From Tetrahymena thermophila SB210 (lineage: Eukaryota > Ciliophora > Oligohymenophorea > Hymenostomatida > Tetrahymenidae): a stretch of 64,000 nucleotides of DNA. Of the stretch, positions 51,101 to 63,222 are shown in pieces. The stretch is from NCBI RefSeq assembly GCF_000189635.1, contig NW_002476364.1:434001-498000 (forward strand), given 5' to 3'. The notes under the pieces were generated by a model, which ran no database searches, was not told the DNA's origin, and saw only the letters and a list, made by a program, of their open reading frames with translations. A program made the position numbers and the translations under genes. How positions within the stretch are numbered: position 1 is the stretch's first letter; each line of letters opens with the position of its first letter.

Positions 51101-54100
51101 TTTGACTGATTTTTTGAATTGCTTTTCAAGAGTGACATAAAATTATTTATGAGTTGATTGCTCTTGAGATAAGCTGTTTGCCTTTCTTTCTAAATCTGAT
51201 TTCTCCCATTCAATTTATTCTATTTCAGTTTTAGTTTTTTATAAATAAACTTCCTTTTCTTAAAATTCCATAATTTGCATTTCGTGTTCTTTTTTGAACT
51301 CTTCGAATTCTTTTACCATTAAATTATATTTATCTTATAGCTCATTAAACTCCTGGTCAGAGTGATTGCTTTGCTTCAAAGGCTGTTAGTGCTTATTTTA
51401 TACTGGACTCTAGTCTTCTTCTTGATCTTCAGTAGGAGTATCTACAATACCCAACTGTTATTTGTACATTGCTACTTGGTCTTTAATTTTTTGATTTTCA
51501 GTTTCCATTTTTTTGAATGACTTCTTAAGTTCATCATTTTCTTTTACAGTGCGCTTTCAAAAAAAATTTTTGTTAAAAAAATCCTCAATATTAAAAAAAC
51601 TTACCTTAAATTCTTTCTCAAAAGATTTAAAGGTTGACTTTAATCCATTATTTTCCAAAACAATCTGTTAAGAAGATTTTTAAAGACTGTCTAATTCTGA
51701 TAATTTTTAGCTTAACTAATTAGCAATTTCCTCTTTTTCAATTTCTAAAACAAGCTTTTCTTAAATAAACATCGATTTGGCTTTTTCAAGCTTATCTTCA
51801 TCAGGCTAATTATCATATTCATTTTCAAGTCTCTTTATTTATTGCTCTTCTCTTGCATCTTCAATAGCTTTTTAAAGATCTTTATTGCTATCTGTTATGC
51901 TATTTAGTTCATTCTTCAAATTTTTATTTTCATTTTTAACCTTTTCAAGCTATTATTTCAACTCATTTATCTCAGCCTATGCACTACTTTCGATTTATTA
52001 TTATTCTTCTTCATCGCCTTCCTCCTAATCTTCTTTAGGTACTTTCTTTTCTAGCTAAGATATTTTTTGTTCAGCCTCTGCAAGTTTTTTCCTACAAAAA
52101 ATGAACTATTCAAAAAAAAAATATATTTTTCAAAAAATATTACTTTAACTCATCATTTTATTTAACTGATTTTTTAAATTCCTTTTCAACATTCTTATAA
52201 GTGTCTTTATAATAATTGTTTTCAATTTCTACTCTTGATTTTTGCTTGACTAAATTATCAATCTGTACTTATAATTCAGTTTTGTTCGAATTTTCTTCAT
52301 CATACTCTTCTTCCAATTTCTGCATACTCGAATCTGATTATAATTCATCAATTTTTGACTACTTCTCTTTAATTTATTATATTAAATCTTCTTTTTCTTC
52401 TTTTAACTGATCTATTTAAGTGAGTAGATCCCTGACTTCTCTGTTATGTTAGTGCATTAACTTTGGATCTTCCTATTCTTCTTCTTCCTAATCTTCTTCT
52501 TCTTAATACCCAAACTTAGTTTTTAATTTTTCTATGAGCTCTACTTTCTTAGCAAACTTATTTCTAAGAGAGGTGACTTCGTTTTTAATAGAATCTCTTT
52601 CCTTAATAGCAACCTTAAATTAAAATAATAAATAAATAAATAAATTTTAATCAAACCAAAATAAATGAATCAATTATTTTTCAGTAAATCATTTTTATAT
52701 TTAAGAAAAATTTAATATAATATCTTTTAAGATAGAATGTCAGCTAAAACGAATATTAAATTATTTCAAAAAGCTTTAAAATATGTTTTATTTTATAAAA
52801 TTAAGTAAAAAACTGCAAATTTAATTAATTTACAATAAAAAATTGTGATTTGAAACAATTTAATTGAAAATTAATTGTTTATTTTATTGTTTTTTTAATA
52901 AAAATGCAAAATAAAAAATTACTTTCAATTCTTTTTAAAGAGAACTTAAAGTTTGCTAGAAATTTTGATTTTCACTTAAAACTGCTTGGCTCTTTCTTTC
53001 AATGAGTAATTTTTCTCTGTTTGTTTCTTCAAGTTTTTTCTAAATATCTTCTTTTTCTGCTTCTAAAACTTGCTTTTCTTCAATAACTTAAGATTTAGCA
53101 GCATTAATTTTTTCTTCGATTTACTTATCAAAGTCAGTTTCCATCTTTTCCATATTTTATTCTTATTATAAAGACTTTAACTTATTTTCTAGCTTGGAGC
53201 TTCTTTTTTAGAATTCATCCCTTTCTTCTTTTGTTTATTTAAGCTCTTGTTTAAGTTATTCAATTACCTTAGCTTCTCCACTCTAAAGCTACTCTGCGAA
53301 TAATTTCTTTTCATTTTCTAATTCCTTTTTGAGTGCTTCTTTCTCTTTAATTGATTTCTTAAATTAAAATCAATTATAAATAACCTTAAATTATAAATAA
53401 ATAATAAAATACTTTAAGCTGCTTTTCAATTTTTTTATATTGTTATCTAAATGAAGCATTTTCTGTCTAGAATGAAGCTTTTTACAACTCAATTTCAGAT
53501 TTTGTTCTAAGAGCTTCTTTTAAGTCTTCTTCTAGCTTCTCTTTTTCAGCTAATAGTTATTCTTTGTCTTCTTCTATGAAACTATTTTGTGCACTGGGAT
53601 TATTGCTATCTAGCTAGCGAAGGGAACTTAACTAAGTTTCAATTTCTAATCTTGATTTTTTTTCAGAAATAAGTTGTTGTTAGATATCTTCATTCTATTT
53701 TCTTAGTTCTTCTAACTCCTAGAGCTATTCTTAAAGTTATTGACTCTATTATTCTAATTCTTCAAGTCTCTTTTGCTTTTCCTCAAACTCTTATTGTTTT
53801 TTCTTGAGTTTATCATTTTCTTTGACAGCACTTATTATATATCAAAAATGAATGAATATCAGTAAAGAATTAATAAAAAAAAATAATACTCTTTGAATTG
53901 CTTTTCAACAGTCTTGTAGCAGTTCTTCAACTGTGTATTTTCATTTTGGTAATTTTAATTTTAACGATAAATAACTTCTTTTTCTTCTTCAATTAATCTT
54001 AATTTTTCCTCAATGTCTTTCTTTTAAGATTCCATCTATTACTTTTCTTCCAAAACACTGGACTTTGCTTAAATAATTTTGATTTTCCATTAATCCTGCT

Positions 54101-57032
54101 TAAGGGCTTCGGCTTAATCGTATTCATTTTCCATTTCATCGAAGTCTTAAGAGTTTGGATTACTCTTAATATATTCGAATTCTTATTTGCTATTGTCAAC
54201 TTTAATCTATAACTGTTCAATATCTATTTTTAATTCACTAATTTCTTATTTTTAATTTTCAATTATATCATTCAATTAAGCTATTAATTGCTTTTCGCTA
54301 AATTCCTAATTTAAAATATCATTTAAAAGCTTGTTATTTTTTTTCTCAACTTCTAACTTCTTTTCTAATTTGCTTGTTTCATTATTGAACACCTTTAGAC
54401 TAAAAAATACTTAATGAGCTAAAAAAAAACATATTAAAAATTAATTTTTACGAATTTTTGAGTTCAATATTCTCCACTCTAAGAGATTTATTTTTCTTCT
54501 CGAGTTTGTTTTGTTTTTATAAAATGACTTTCCTATCCAAAATTCTTTCATTAAGATCAGTGTTGAAATTAGAGTTATTATCGAATTATTCAGAAAGCTC
54601 TTAGTTAGTCCTGATTATTTACATTAGTTCATCTATTTTTGCATCTTAATAGTCAAAAGAGCTTTATTTTTATTCTAAGGCGCCTAATTGAACAAGTAGA
54701 TTATCTATTTTTATCTATTTAAACATATTTTCTTCTTTCAATTATTCTATTTATTCTTCAAGATTGTATTTTTTTTCATCATCATCCAAAGATTTTGAAG
54801 AAAGAATTTCATCACTTCTTGAGCCATCACTTTTATTGTCTTGTTCAATAGTTTGTTTTAGAGTTTCAAATTATTTCTCTTTCAAAGTAATTTCATTTAT
54901 ATGATTGCGATACGATATTGGGTCACTTGTTTCTTTTTCTAAAATCTAATAGAATTTCTTTATAGTGTTGTCAACTAAGAATTCTGCTTGCAAGAAGCTT
55001 TCTTGAGGAGACTTTTTTTATATTTTTTAATAAAAAATTTATTAAATTTCAATAAAAAATTTATTTTTATCAACTAACTAACTGTGATGAAAATGAAATT
55101 AAATAGTTGTATGTTAGTTATTTAAATCGTATCTAGATTAATTTAAAAAAATTTTTAATTGACTGCTAGATCAAAGTAAAATTAGGTAAATTAATTCTTC
55201 CTAATAATTTAATTAAAATTTATTAGAGCCTTTGTGAAACCGCTTTGACGAATATCACTGACTAATGCTTTGAAAAAAAAATGGATAATTGCTCTGCTTG
55301 TAAGTTTATTGGCTTTAAAATTATTTTGCATGTTTTTTATTAATTTTTTATAAAAGTTTTTTGATAATTTTGGATATTAAGAACAAAAAAAGTTGGTTTT
55401 TTTAATATGACTTTCTTTTGTAATTTAATTAGAAAATAAATATTTGGAATGTTTTTATTCTTGTCTTAAAAGAGCAAAAAGAGCAAATAAATAGATTTTT
55501 ATAAGAATGTTTATTCACTTGGTTCTTAAGAGGAGAAGTAGGTAGACTTTAAGCACTTCCTTGCAGAGTCCAGCTTTAATTCTTGAAATACTTGGCATAA
55601 TCATCTTTTTAACAGAGGTAAGTGTTTAAGAGTATATTAAATTATTCACTTAATAACTCATCGTCTTTAATATTCTATTCACATTAAGTATGGCAAAAAA
55701 CTTGATGAGTGATAAACTCATTGAATTTTAGAATCATTAGTTCATATTTTATTTTTTATAATTATAATTCATTTTTAGCATTTTGTAATTATTTTTTCAA
55801 TTCATCTATTTTTTTTGAATTGTATTTTGAAGTATTCTAGGTCCTGCTTTTTTCTTACTTCCCGTTGTTTTTGCTATCAATATCTTCGTTATCGCTTTCT
55901 TCGTTGTCACTAGTTAATGGATTGTGTGCTTTGAAAATTCCATTTTAAAATTTGCTAGGGTATACATTCACCACATCAAGTGGAGATCTCATTCCTTTCT
56001 GAGGAATGATGATTGTCTTGGGCTTGCTGATATCATCTTCCTCTTCTATTTAATTTTATACAAAACAATTAAGTATATATATTTCATATATTTTTCCATA
56101 TTCATTAAAGCTCTTAGCAGCTCTTTTCAAAATTCGAACTTTATTATTTTCATCAATTAAATTATTCTTTTTGAAAAGTAATTTGTTTTAATGACATCTT
56201 TATCATGCTTTTAAAGCAAACAAATAAATAAATAAAGTGCTGCTTGAATAAATCAACTCTTCTAATTATTCATATCACATTAAAGCTATTCGACCATTTT
56301 GATTAAACTTTCGTTTTTGATGAAAATGCATTGCTCTATTATGGTTTGTTTCTGCTAATGAAAACAGCCAAAATAATATTTTAATTAGCTTTTGTTTGCT
56401 TTGAGTGAATTTTCAATTAAATATGCTTGAAACGTAAGATTAATGAAAACTTTCATATCAGTTCAAAGTGCATTTATGCTATAGTGGTAAAATCTATATA
56501 CATTGCATTAAATATATTACATATTTGATCTTGCTCTTCGGTGGCGTTACTCATAAATATTCTTTTTGAGTCAATAATTTAATGAGCTACGGCTTTGATA
56601 ACTTGTGTTTGTTAATTCTTAATATTATTTATTTTTATTTATTGTTATTAATTAAATAAATTATTTACTTGCAAGCTTTTTAAGATGAATTCGATAATTA
56701 GATTTCTGTTTTGTATTTGTTTGTTTGTTTGATTGTTTGATTGTTTGTTTGTTTATTTGTTTGTTTGAGTGATTGCTTGCTTGCTTTTTTGTTTGTTGTT
56801 TGTTTTTATTTATATTTTATTTCACTTAGTACCTTATTAATTTTCCTTTTAGAAACTAAAAATTCGATTGATCTGTAATCGAAGCCAATCAACTCATATT
56901 AGTTGTCAGTGCTTTTTCACTCTTAGCTGAATCATTTTAAGATTTATAATTAATTAAAGTTTAAATTGGCTTCACTATTTCTATTGAATTTTTTACTTCT
57001 TTAACATTTTCAAATAACCCACATTCTTTCAT
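48115..57032 (-). CDS. Giant coiled-coil protein with C-terminal MORN repeats, about 2,380 residues
   Basis: Sixteen exons can be joined in phase from ATG 57032 to TGA 48115-48117. Exons from 55011 down are firm: 55011-54452, 54399-53890, 53830-53413, 53357-52923, 52613-52144, 52091-51605, 51553-51064, 51008-49953, 49890-49643, 49590-48115. The 5' exons (57032-56921, 56872-56833, 56705-56669, 56617-56521, 56449-56258, 56045-55519) are less sure. The N-terminal ~330 residues look globular to acidic. Residues about 520-1650 are almost continuous coiled coil. Then comes a Ser/Asn/Gln-rich stretch, and the last ~155 residues hold about five MORN repeats (YEGEWKSDKRHGYG, YNGEWEYDMYHGSG, YSGEFKNNLMHGQG, FVGHFQDGKVHGEG). 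MORN repeats bind lipids or proteins at membranes and cytoskeletal structures; a cortical or ciliary scaffold is a reasonable inference. The phase conflict at 56046-56257 is discussed in findings. Confidence 0.8.
56706..56832 (-). repeat. Intron made largely of TTTG/CAAA tetranucleotide repeat
   Basis: On the plus strand, TTTG units interrupted by TTGATTG and TTGCTTGC fill most of 56715-56805. In the gene model it is a 127-nt intron of the giant coiled-coil gene (donor GTACTA, acceptor AAAACAG), so the minus-strand transcript carries CAAA repeats. Confidence 0.65.
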
Positions 57033-57063
57033 TCATTCATTCATTCATTCATTCTTTCATTTA
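57028..57063 (-). promoter_or_regulatory. ATGA tetranucleotide array forming stacked micro-uORFs at a start codon
   Basis: On the minus strand the sequence just before the main start is a run of ATGA units. Upstream ATGs at about 57060, 57052, 57048, 57044, 57040 and 57036 each read Met plus two codons then TGA (Met-Lys-Glu-stop or Met-Asn-Glu-stop). Only the last ATG (57032) is followed by TGT rather than TGA and stays open. If transcribed, this leader presents at least six three-codon ORFs before the real start. Confidence 0.55.
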
Positions 57064-57111
57064 TTATTTATTTAATTATTTATTATATCTATATTCAAGT
57101 AAAGTAATGAC

Positions 57112-57414
57112 TCAATCTTTTATTTGGTTATAAATCTGTTAAATTACATTTATTTAGGCACGTTAGAAGATCCCTTTTCAAAATCTTACTGTGAGAGGAA
57201 GTTGAGTGAGAACGGATTAAAAGAGAATTCTTTTTTTACTCATTTCAAATTATTTCTTTTGTTCTAATATTATTAATTCATAAAGTATTTTTTTTAATTG
57301 AGTTTATTAGATGTTGATGGTAAGACAAGCTAGTAATTCGTTTGCTGCACATTTAAATAATAGATTTTACCTATTTAAAACTATTTTGAAAGTTAAGTAA
57401 CTTTACTTCGACAT
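57112..57414 (-). CDS. Small hypothetical protein, 82 residues, two exons
   Basis: Exon 1 runs 57414-57190 (75 codons) and exon 2 57135-57112 (seven codons plus TGA). They are separated by a 54-nt intron with donor GTAAGA and acceptor TTTAACAG, the standard size and form here. The product begins MSKQSYLTFKIVLNRQ and is a mostly helical, basic, amphipathic peptide (NELLACLTINIQQTQLKKIL, then LELQKKQFEMSK-like charged helix, then a hydrophobic end). No signal peptide or motif. The region is clearly less A/T-rich than its surroundings. The plus strand is also open across part of it, so strand assignment rests on the clean intron and the ATG. It ends only about 80 bp upstream of the giant gene's start, unusually tight for this genome. 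Confidence 0.5.
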
Positions 57415-58466
57415 AAAATAAATTTATAGACTTTAAATATTTATTTCTTAACATTTATTTATAAAACAAAGTTCTTACCAAAATAATATTTTTGGGTTAA
57501 AATATCATTAAATTTATTGATATTTATTGATTTACATAAGATTTTATAGTAATTTAAATATCTTTAAGGCTCTTAAATTAATTCATAAATAAATAAGATA
57601 AACAAACGCATAATTTAAAACATAAAAGAAAATCATAAAATTAACAAATCTTAATAATTAAAGCAATTATTTTCTATCATATCTTAATAATACCTGGTTA
57701 TTTTTTTTTTTATTTTATAGATTTTATAAAATATTTTAGTGGTATTTCATTCGCTGCAATTTAGGTTTGTAATTTAGAATATAATTTTATTTACAATCAA
57801 AAAACTTAATTGACAGATTTAAATAAATATATTTGAAATTACGATATGGATTTAACAAATCTAATTTTCAATAACAAATACTTTTTGATTTATTTTGATA
57901 AATAAAATTTTAGTAAAATCAATCAATTTACACATTTTATGAAGATAAAGAAATATTTATTTAGTTTATGTGTTTGATTGTTTATTAGTTAGATGCCAGT
58001 AAAGTAGGATATTTATTCATAAAGAATAAATTAAGATTTCAAGGTAAATAATCTTTTATTACATTTAATTAAATTTAGATTACATTTTTGCAAATAAATC
58101 TCAAAACATTTTCTTTCTTTAAAACATAAAGAAAATTCTATTTTAATTTTTATGATAGATTTTATTTAACGAATGTTGTTATTTATCTATTTTTATTTAC
58201 AATCAATCCATCATTTTAAGAATATTCAAATTTTTATAAGTCATTAAATTTTTATTTATTATTTCTTTAGTATTTATCCATTCTATATTATTTAGACATA
58301 GAAATTGTATTTAATCGCAACTTAAAAGGAGTGCTTATATTATTTAAATCATTCCAATTAAAACTCATTTTTACCTAGCAGAAGCTAAGTATAAGCAATC
58401 TAACAACAATAATAAGCCATCTAATCGCCTTTAAATTGAAACCAAAAACTGAAATTTCCTATTATT
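57415..58466. other. Divergent intergenic region
   Basis: A/T-rich promoter region for the small minus-strand gene and the plus-strand P-type ATPase; the last ~100 bp (58370-58466) are less A/T-rich and probably leader of the ATPase mRNA. Confidence 0.55.
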
Positions 58467-61400
58467 ATGAATAGCTCTCTTAGATTTACTCTTTTAGAAA
58501 CATAATTTGATCAAAAACCCACAGTTATTCCTAAAAAAGAGAGAAAGCCTCTTTTTTAGTAAAAAAAAATAGTCAACCCTAAATGCTAGTTATCATTAAA
58601 AAATGAATAGATTCTGGAGTTGTTTCTACCTCCATTTTATGAAAGTAAAGATAATTAACCTGAAGAACTTACTGAAATTATTAGTATGGAATGTGTTTGT
58701 GGCCATTGCCAAAATTGCATTGAAAATTAAGATAATGGAAACGATTTAGAAGGAGTTAGCACAAGGACTAATTTAGACTAAAGTCTACTAAGTAATAAAA
58801 GGAAAAACAATAACTAATAAAATGATTTCCAGAATGATTAAATATATCAAAAAATAAAATTATGCTAAGACAGAATTAGGCTATAAAATATTTAGATGAA
58901 GAATCTTTAAAAACTCGCTGATATTAATGGATTAGCTAATTTATTAAGGGTAGATATAAGAAGTGGATTAAGTAATTACAATCAAACTGATCTTGCAAAT
59001 AGGGTAAAACTTTACGGAGCAAACAGAGTTATTATAGGAAAAAATGTTAGCTTTAAAAATATCATTAAAGAAAATTTTTACTAGACTAAAACTTTATTGA
59101 TTTTAATATTTGTTGTTGCTCTATTTACAATACGTTCTTATATTCTCTACACTTAAGTTGGAAATCTAATAGGAATTTTGCATATAAATGAAATATACAT
59201 TGAAATAGGAACAATGTTTATGATGGTTGCCACCTTCGTGACTAAATGCTTAAAGCAGTGGTTCATCGATAAAGAATTTAATAATTTGGTTTGTGTGAAT
59301 ACAGAATATAAAGTGAAAATATTAAGAAATAGTCAAGTTTAATATATTAAATCTACTTAGCTTGTTGTAGGTAAGTTTTTTATTGATAATTTTTTTTATT
59401 CTATCTATATTCAAGCTAATGAATATGTTAATAGGTGATATTATGATGGTAGAAGCTGGTGATATAATTAATGTAGATGGCATTTTGATAGAGGCCTACG
59501 ACTTAAAAGTAAATGAGTCTCCACTTATTAGTGGTAGGGAAAGTGCTTCCAAATAAGCACCTGATAGAGATTCATACTATGTAGATTGTTTTATTTACTC
59601 AGGAACTTAAATCATGGTTGGACAAGTAATTTAAAAAGAATTGTTAATATCAATTAATACTTATTAATTCTACTTTAAAATAATATTCAAAGGGAAAAAT
59701 GATTGTTTGCTGTGTTGGCAACAATACAATATTAGATAGAGTTTAGAAGAAGAACTAAGATTCCATATTCAAAAACCCACTCACTGATAAGTTGAATTAA
59801 ATTTAAACAAAAATAGGAAGTAGCAGCATAAACTCTTCTACTCTAATTATATTATTTATTATGTTTGAATATTTTTGGGATGCTCATTATTAAAAGCAAA
59901 TTTTTACTTTACAAACCTTTTGCGATTTGATACAACTAATTTAAATGATTCTAGCTCTATCTTTCTTATTAATGCCAGAAGGACTAACACAAGCACTAGA
60001 TACCTATCTTTCTTACTCTGTTAAATAATTAGAAAAAAAGGAGGTTATCATAAAAGATTTGTCTGCCTTGGAAGTAACTAAAAATTATATTTTATTTTTT
60101 ACTAATTGGATATTTAACCAAAAGTGGATGGGTTATGTGGATAGCATCGTGACAGATAAAACTGGTTGTGTAACGGAAAATAAAAATAGAGTTGAAAAAA
60201 TTTATACCAATCAAGAATAAACAGTAGATGATATCCTGTCTAATTAAAGAGAGGTAGAAAAAAAATATGCAAACTTAAATGAAAAGAAAAAGGAAAGGGA
60301 CTTTATAGGGTAGAATAGAAAAATTGAATAATTGCTTTTTGAAAATATTTGCATTAACTCTGTAGGAGTTTTGCAAAAAGAGCAAGTGGGTTAAGAATCT
60401 CATAATACTACAGTAGAAACAGCTCTTTTAGAATTTGCCTTAAAGTTTGGCTATGACTATGAAAAATATAGAATCCAAAGCAAAATAAAAAAAGTCCATA
60501 ACTTTAACACAAATAAAAAACGAATGATTACTGTATTTCAAAAAAATCAAAGCACTCTAAGATGCTATTTAAAAGGTTCTCCTGATGTCCTTCTTGATAA
60601 ATGCAGCAGATTCACTAACATAGAAGGAAGACCATCTGACATGCATTCATCTGTAAAGCAGCTAATCTAAGATAGAATTACTTAGTACGGAGCTAAAGGT
60701 AAATATTATGATAAAATTAATTTACTTTAGACTAAAATCTTAACATTTTTTAAATTAATTTATTATTTATTTATTTTAAAAGAGACATTAAAGCTAATTT
60801 TCTTTGCATACAAGGATATTGAATATGATCCCACTCAGATTTATGCGTAATCTACCACTCATATTTATTTTATCAAATTAACTTTTTATTAATAATAATC
60901 TATTTATATTTATTATTTGCTTATATCTATTATTTATTTACATTTATTATGTTTTTATTTATTTATTTTTACTACTTAATTAGAGAAGAACAAATAAATT
61001 AGGATTTAGTTTTTATTGGGATTGTTTGCATTAGGGACCCATTTAGATTAGATATGCCTGAGTGCCTGAAAACATGTTAGGAAGCTAGTATTACGGTAAG
61101 AGCACTCACGGGAGATAACAAAGAATCAGCAGTTTGTACAGCAAAGTTTATAGGTTATTTATTTTTTCATTCTGATTATGGTAGTTAGAATTTAATTTTT
61201 TTATTTGTTTAAAGGACTTCTTCCTGAGAATTTTGATATTAAAACTTCTAATATGGCTGTTTTGGATGGAGATCAATTTAAAAAAATTGTGGAAGGGATA
61301 GAAACATTTCAATCACAATCTGGGAGATCGTAAACGATTCAGAGACTGAGAGGAATAGACTAATTTTAAAAGCACATAAAGGAGTTGAGGATGATATCTA

Positions 61401-62590
61401 AAGGAAGATCAGCAGAAAAGGATTAATTAGTTACAGGACTTATGTAAATATTATCAATTTATTTTTTTAAATTAAAAAGTTATATTTTTTGAATCAGATA
61501 ATTAAAATATGTTGTTGCTGTCACTGGAGATGATACTGATGATATAAAAATTATAAATAAAGTAAATCGTTTTATTAAATCGATCTGAGAAATAAAATAA
61601 ATTAAAATTTTAAATAGGCTTAAGTTGGAATAGGACTTGGACAGAGTGGAAACGAAGTAGTTAAATAAGTAATTGATTATTTTAAAATAAATTAAATCAT
61701 TTGATTTATTCTAACTGTTTTTAATTTATTTAAAGGCTGCTTAGATTATTTTGAAAAATGATAGCTTTACTTCAATCATACCTGCTATTCTTTGGGGTAG
61801 AAATATTTATGAATTTGTTAGAAAATACTTTTAATTGATAATATCTCAGAGTTAAATTATTATTTTATTGCTACTCCTGAATGTTATTGTTTGGGAAAGA
61901 CACTTGTTTAATGCTGCATAATTTTTACTAGTTAATGTATTAGTGGATGAGTTTGCTGCACATGCTTTAGCTAGAGAATACCCTTCAGAGCATTTATTAT
62001 CTATTCCTCCTATAAGAAGAAAGGAATACATAATTAAACCTGTGATGTGGAGAAATATTATTTTTGAAACACTTTACCAAATTTTGGCTTTGTCTTTACT
62101 GCTTTTTGGGAATTTAGAATTTATTTTTGATCTGCAAAATTAATTTTTTAGGATTGACTCTTCCTCAATAGATAAATATATTAGAAATAATTAAGTAGGC
62201 TAAGGTGAACTAAGCCCAGAGGAACTCAAAATATTAAGAAAATAAAATTTAAGATTCAGGTATTCACTATGCTTTAATTGTTTGGTCTTCTTATAATTAT
62301 TCAATATTCTAAGTTGCAGCAGTCTTCATTATTCTAAGATAAGTGTTTTCAGGGATATAAAAAGAAAATTTTTCCTTTTTGTTTCAGTTCTATTTATTTT
62401 AGGATTTTACATTCTGCTAATGCATTACTTTCACGATTACTTTGAATGCACAAAACATGGCTTACCTGAACATTTCTTGTGTTTGATGATTTCTCTAGTA
62501 AAATTATTCTATAATTATCTCATCAGGTTTATTAACCATAGACCGTTTTCGAGTATAAGATATGTAAAATACACTTTTGATTTTGAATGA
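58467..62590 (+). CDS. P-type ATPase, plasma-membrane Ca2+-ATPase-like (P2B), with altered catalytic motifs
   Basis: Exons 58467-59370, 59435-59625, 59693-60073, 60125-60698, 60783-60846, 60984-61153, 61215-61443, 61498-61561, 61618-61668 and 61736-62590 give about 1,160 residues, close to animal PMCAs. The pump would move a cation, by family Ca2+, out of the cytosol using ATP. Landmarks in order: a Cys-rich N-terminus (CVCGHCQNC), two spans, the actuator domain (GDIMMVEAGDIINVDG), span 4 MPEGL, VDSIVTDKTG (phosphorylated Asp about 503), KGSPDVLLDKC, ALTGDN, VTGDDTDD and six C-terminal spans including NVLVDE. An in-frame 51-nt intron at 60074-60124 is inferred because removing it gives the family's ALExMGxVDS spacing. 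Oddities: DKTGC instead of DKTGT, GRES instead of TGES and GDDTDD instead of GDGTND, so activity may be changed. Confidence 0.88.
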
Positions 62591-63222
62591 ATTTACATTA
62601 AAATATTTAACTATTTAATTAATTTTATTTGTTTATACTTTTTCTTTATATGCTTCAAACTTTATAATTTGTAAAAATCAATTAAATATTTTATTAATTC
62701 TACAAACTATATTTAGAAAATCAAAACTTACTACTTTATTTTATACTAAATTATCGATTAATTGATTACTTACGTATATTAAATTAGTGATGTAAATTTT
62801 TAATTTATTTAGACTCTAGATTAATTATGTGCTTTTGATTGTGAAATTTACTAGTTTTACTAAATTTTAACTATTTAATTATTACTTTTAAAAGCAATTC
62901 AATATGTTATTTCTTAAAAAAATATGAAGTTTCTTTTATTTAAATTACTAAAATAAATGATTTATGTTAAAAATATGCAAAAATTTTACATTGATTTTAA
63001 ATAAATTTATCAAATTTTAATTTATAACTAGATAACCTAAAAATAATTTAAAATATTTAGTTAAATTAATTAATATTAAAATTATTAATCTGTTTATAAT
63101 TAAAATAATTTATGTTGAATAACTCCCTTATATAAGTATATAGTAAGAAAATACTTTGGTTTTTTAGTAAATTAATAGATGAAAATTTTAAAAAAACAAA
63201 ATATTTTAAGAATATTTCATTT
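62591..63222. other. Spacer between convergent genes
   Basis: Extremely A/T-rich; no feature recognised. Confidence 0.6.

Noticed and set aside
55241-55332. Alternative start and exon for the giant gene (ATG 55332, reading ...KALVSDIRQSGFTKAL)
   Set aside because: The upstream exon ending at 55519 splices in phase directly to 55011. The alternative would leave the preceding exon without a compatible acceptor and would include a very A/T-rich stretch. Kept in mind as a possible separate gene start.
57155-57590. Long plus-strand frame without TGA over the 82-residue minus-strand gene
   Set aside because: It lacks a good start and becomes plain A/T sequence after about 57270. The minus-strand model has an ATG, a stop and a canonical 54-nt intron.
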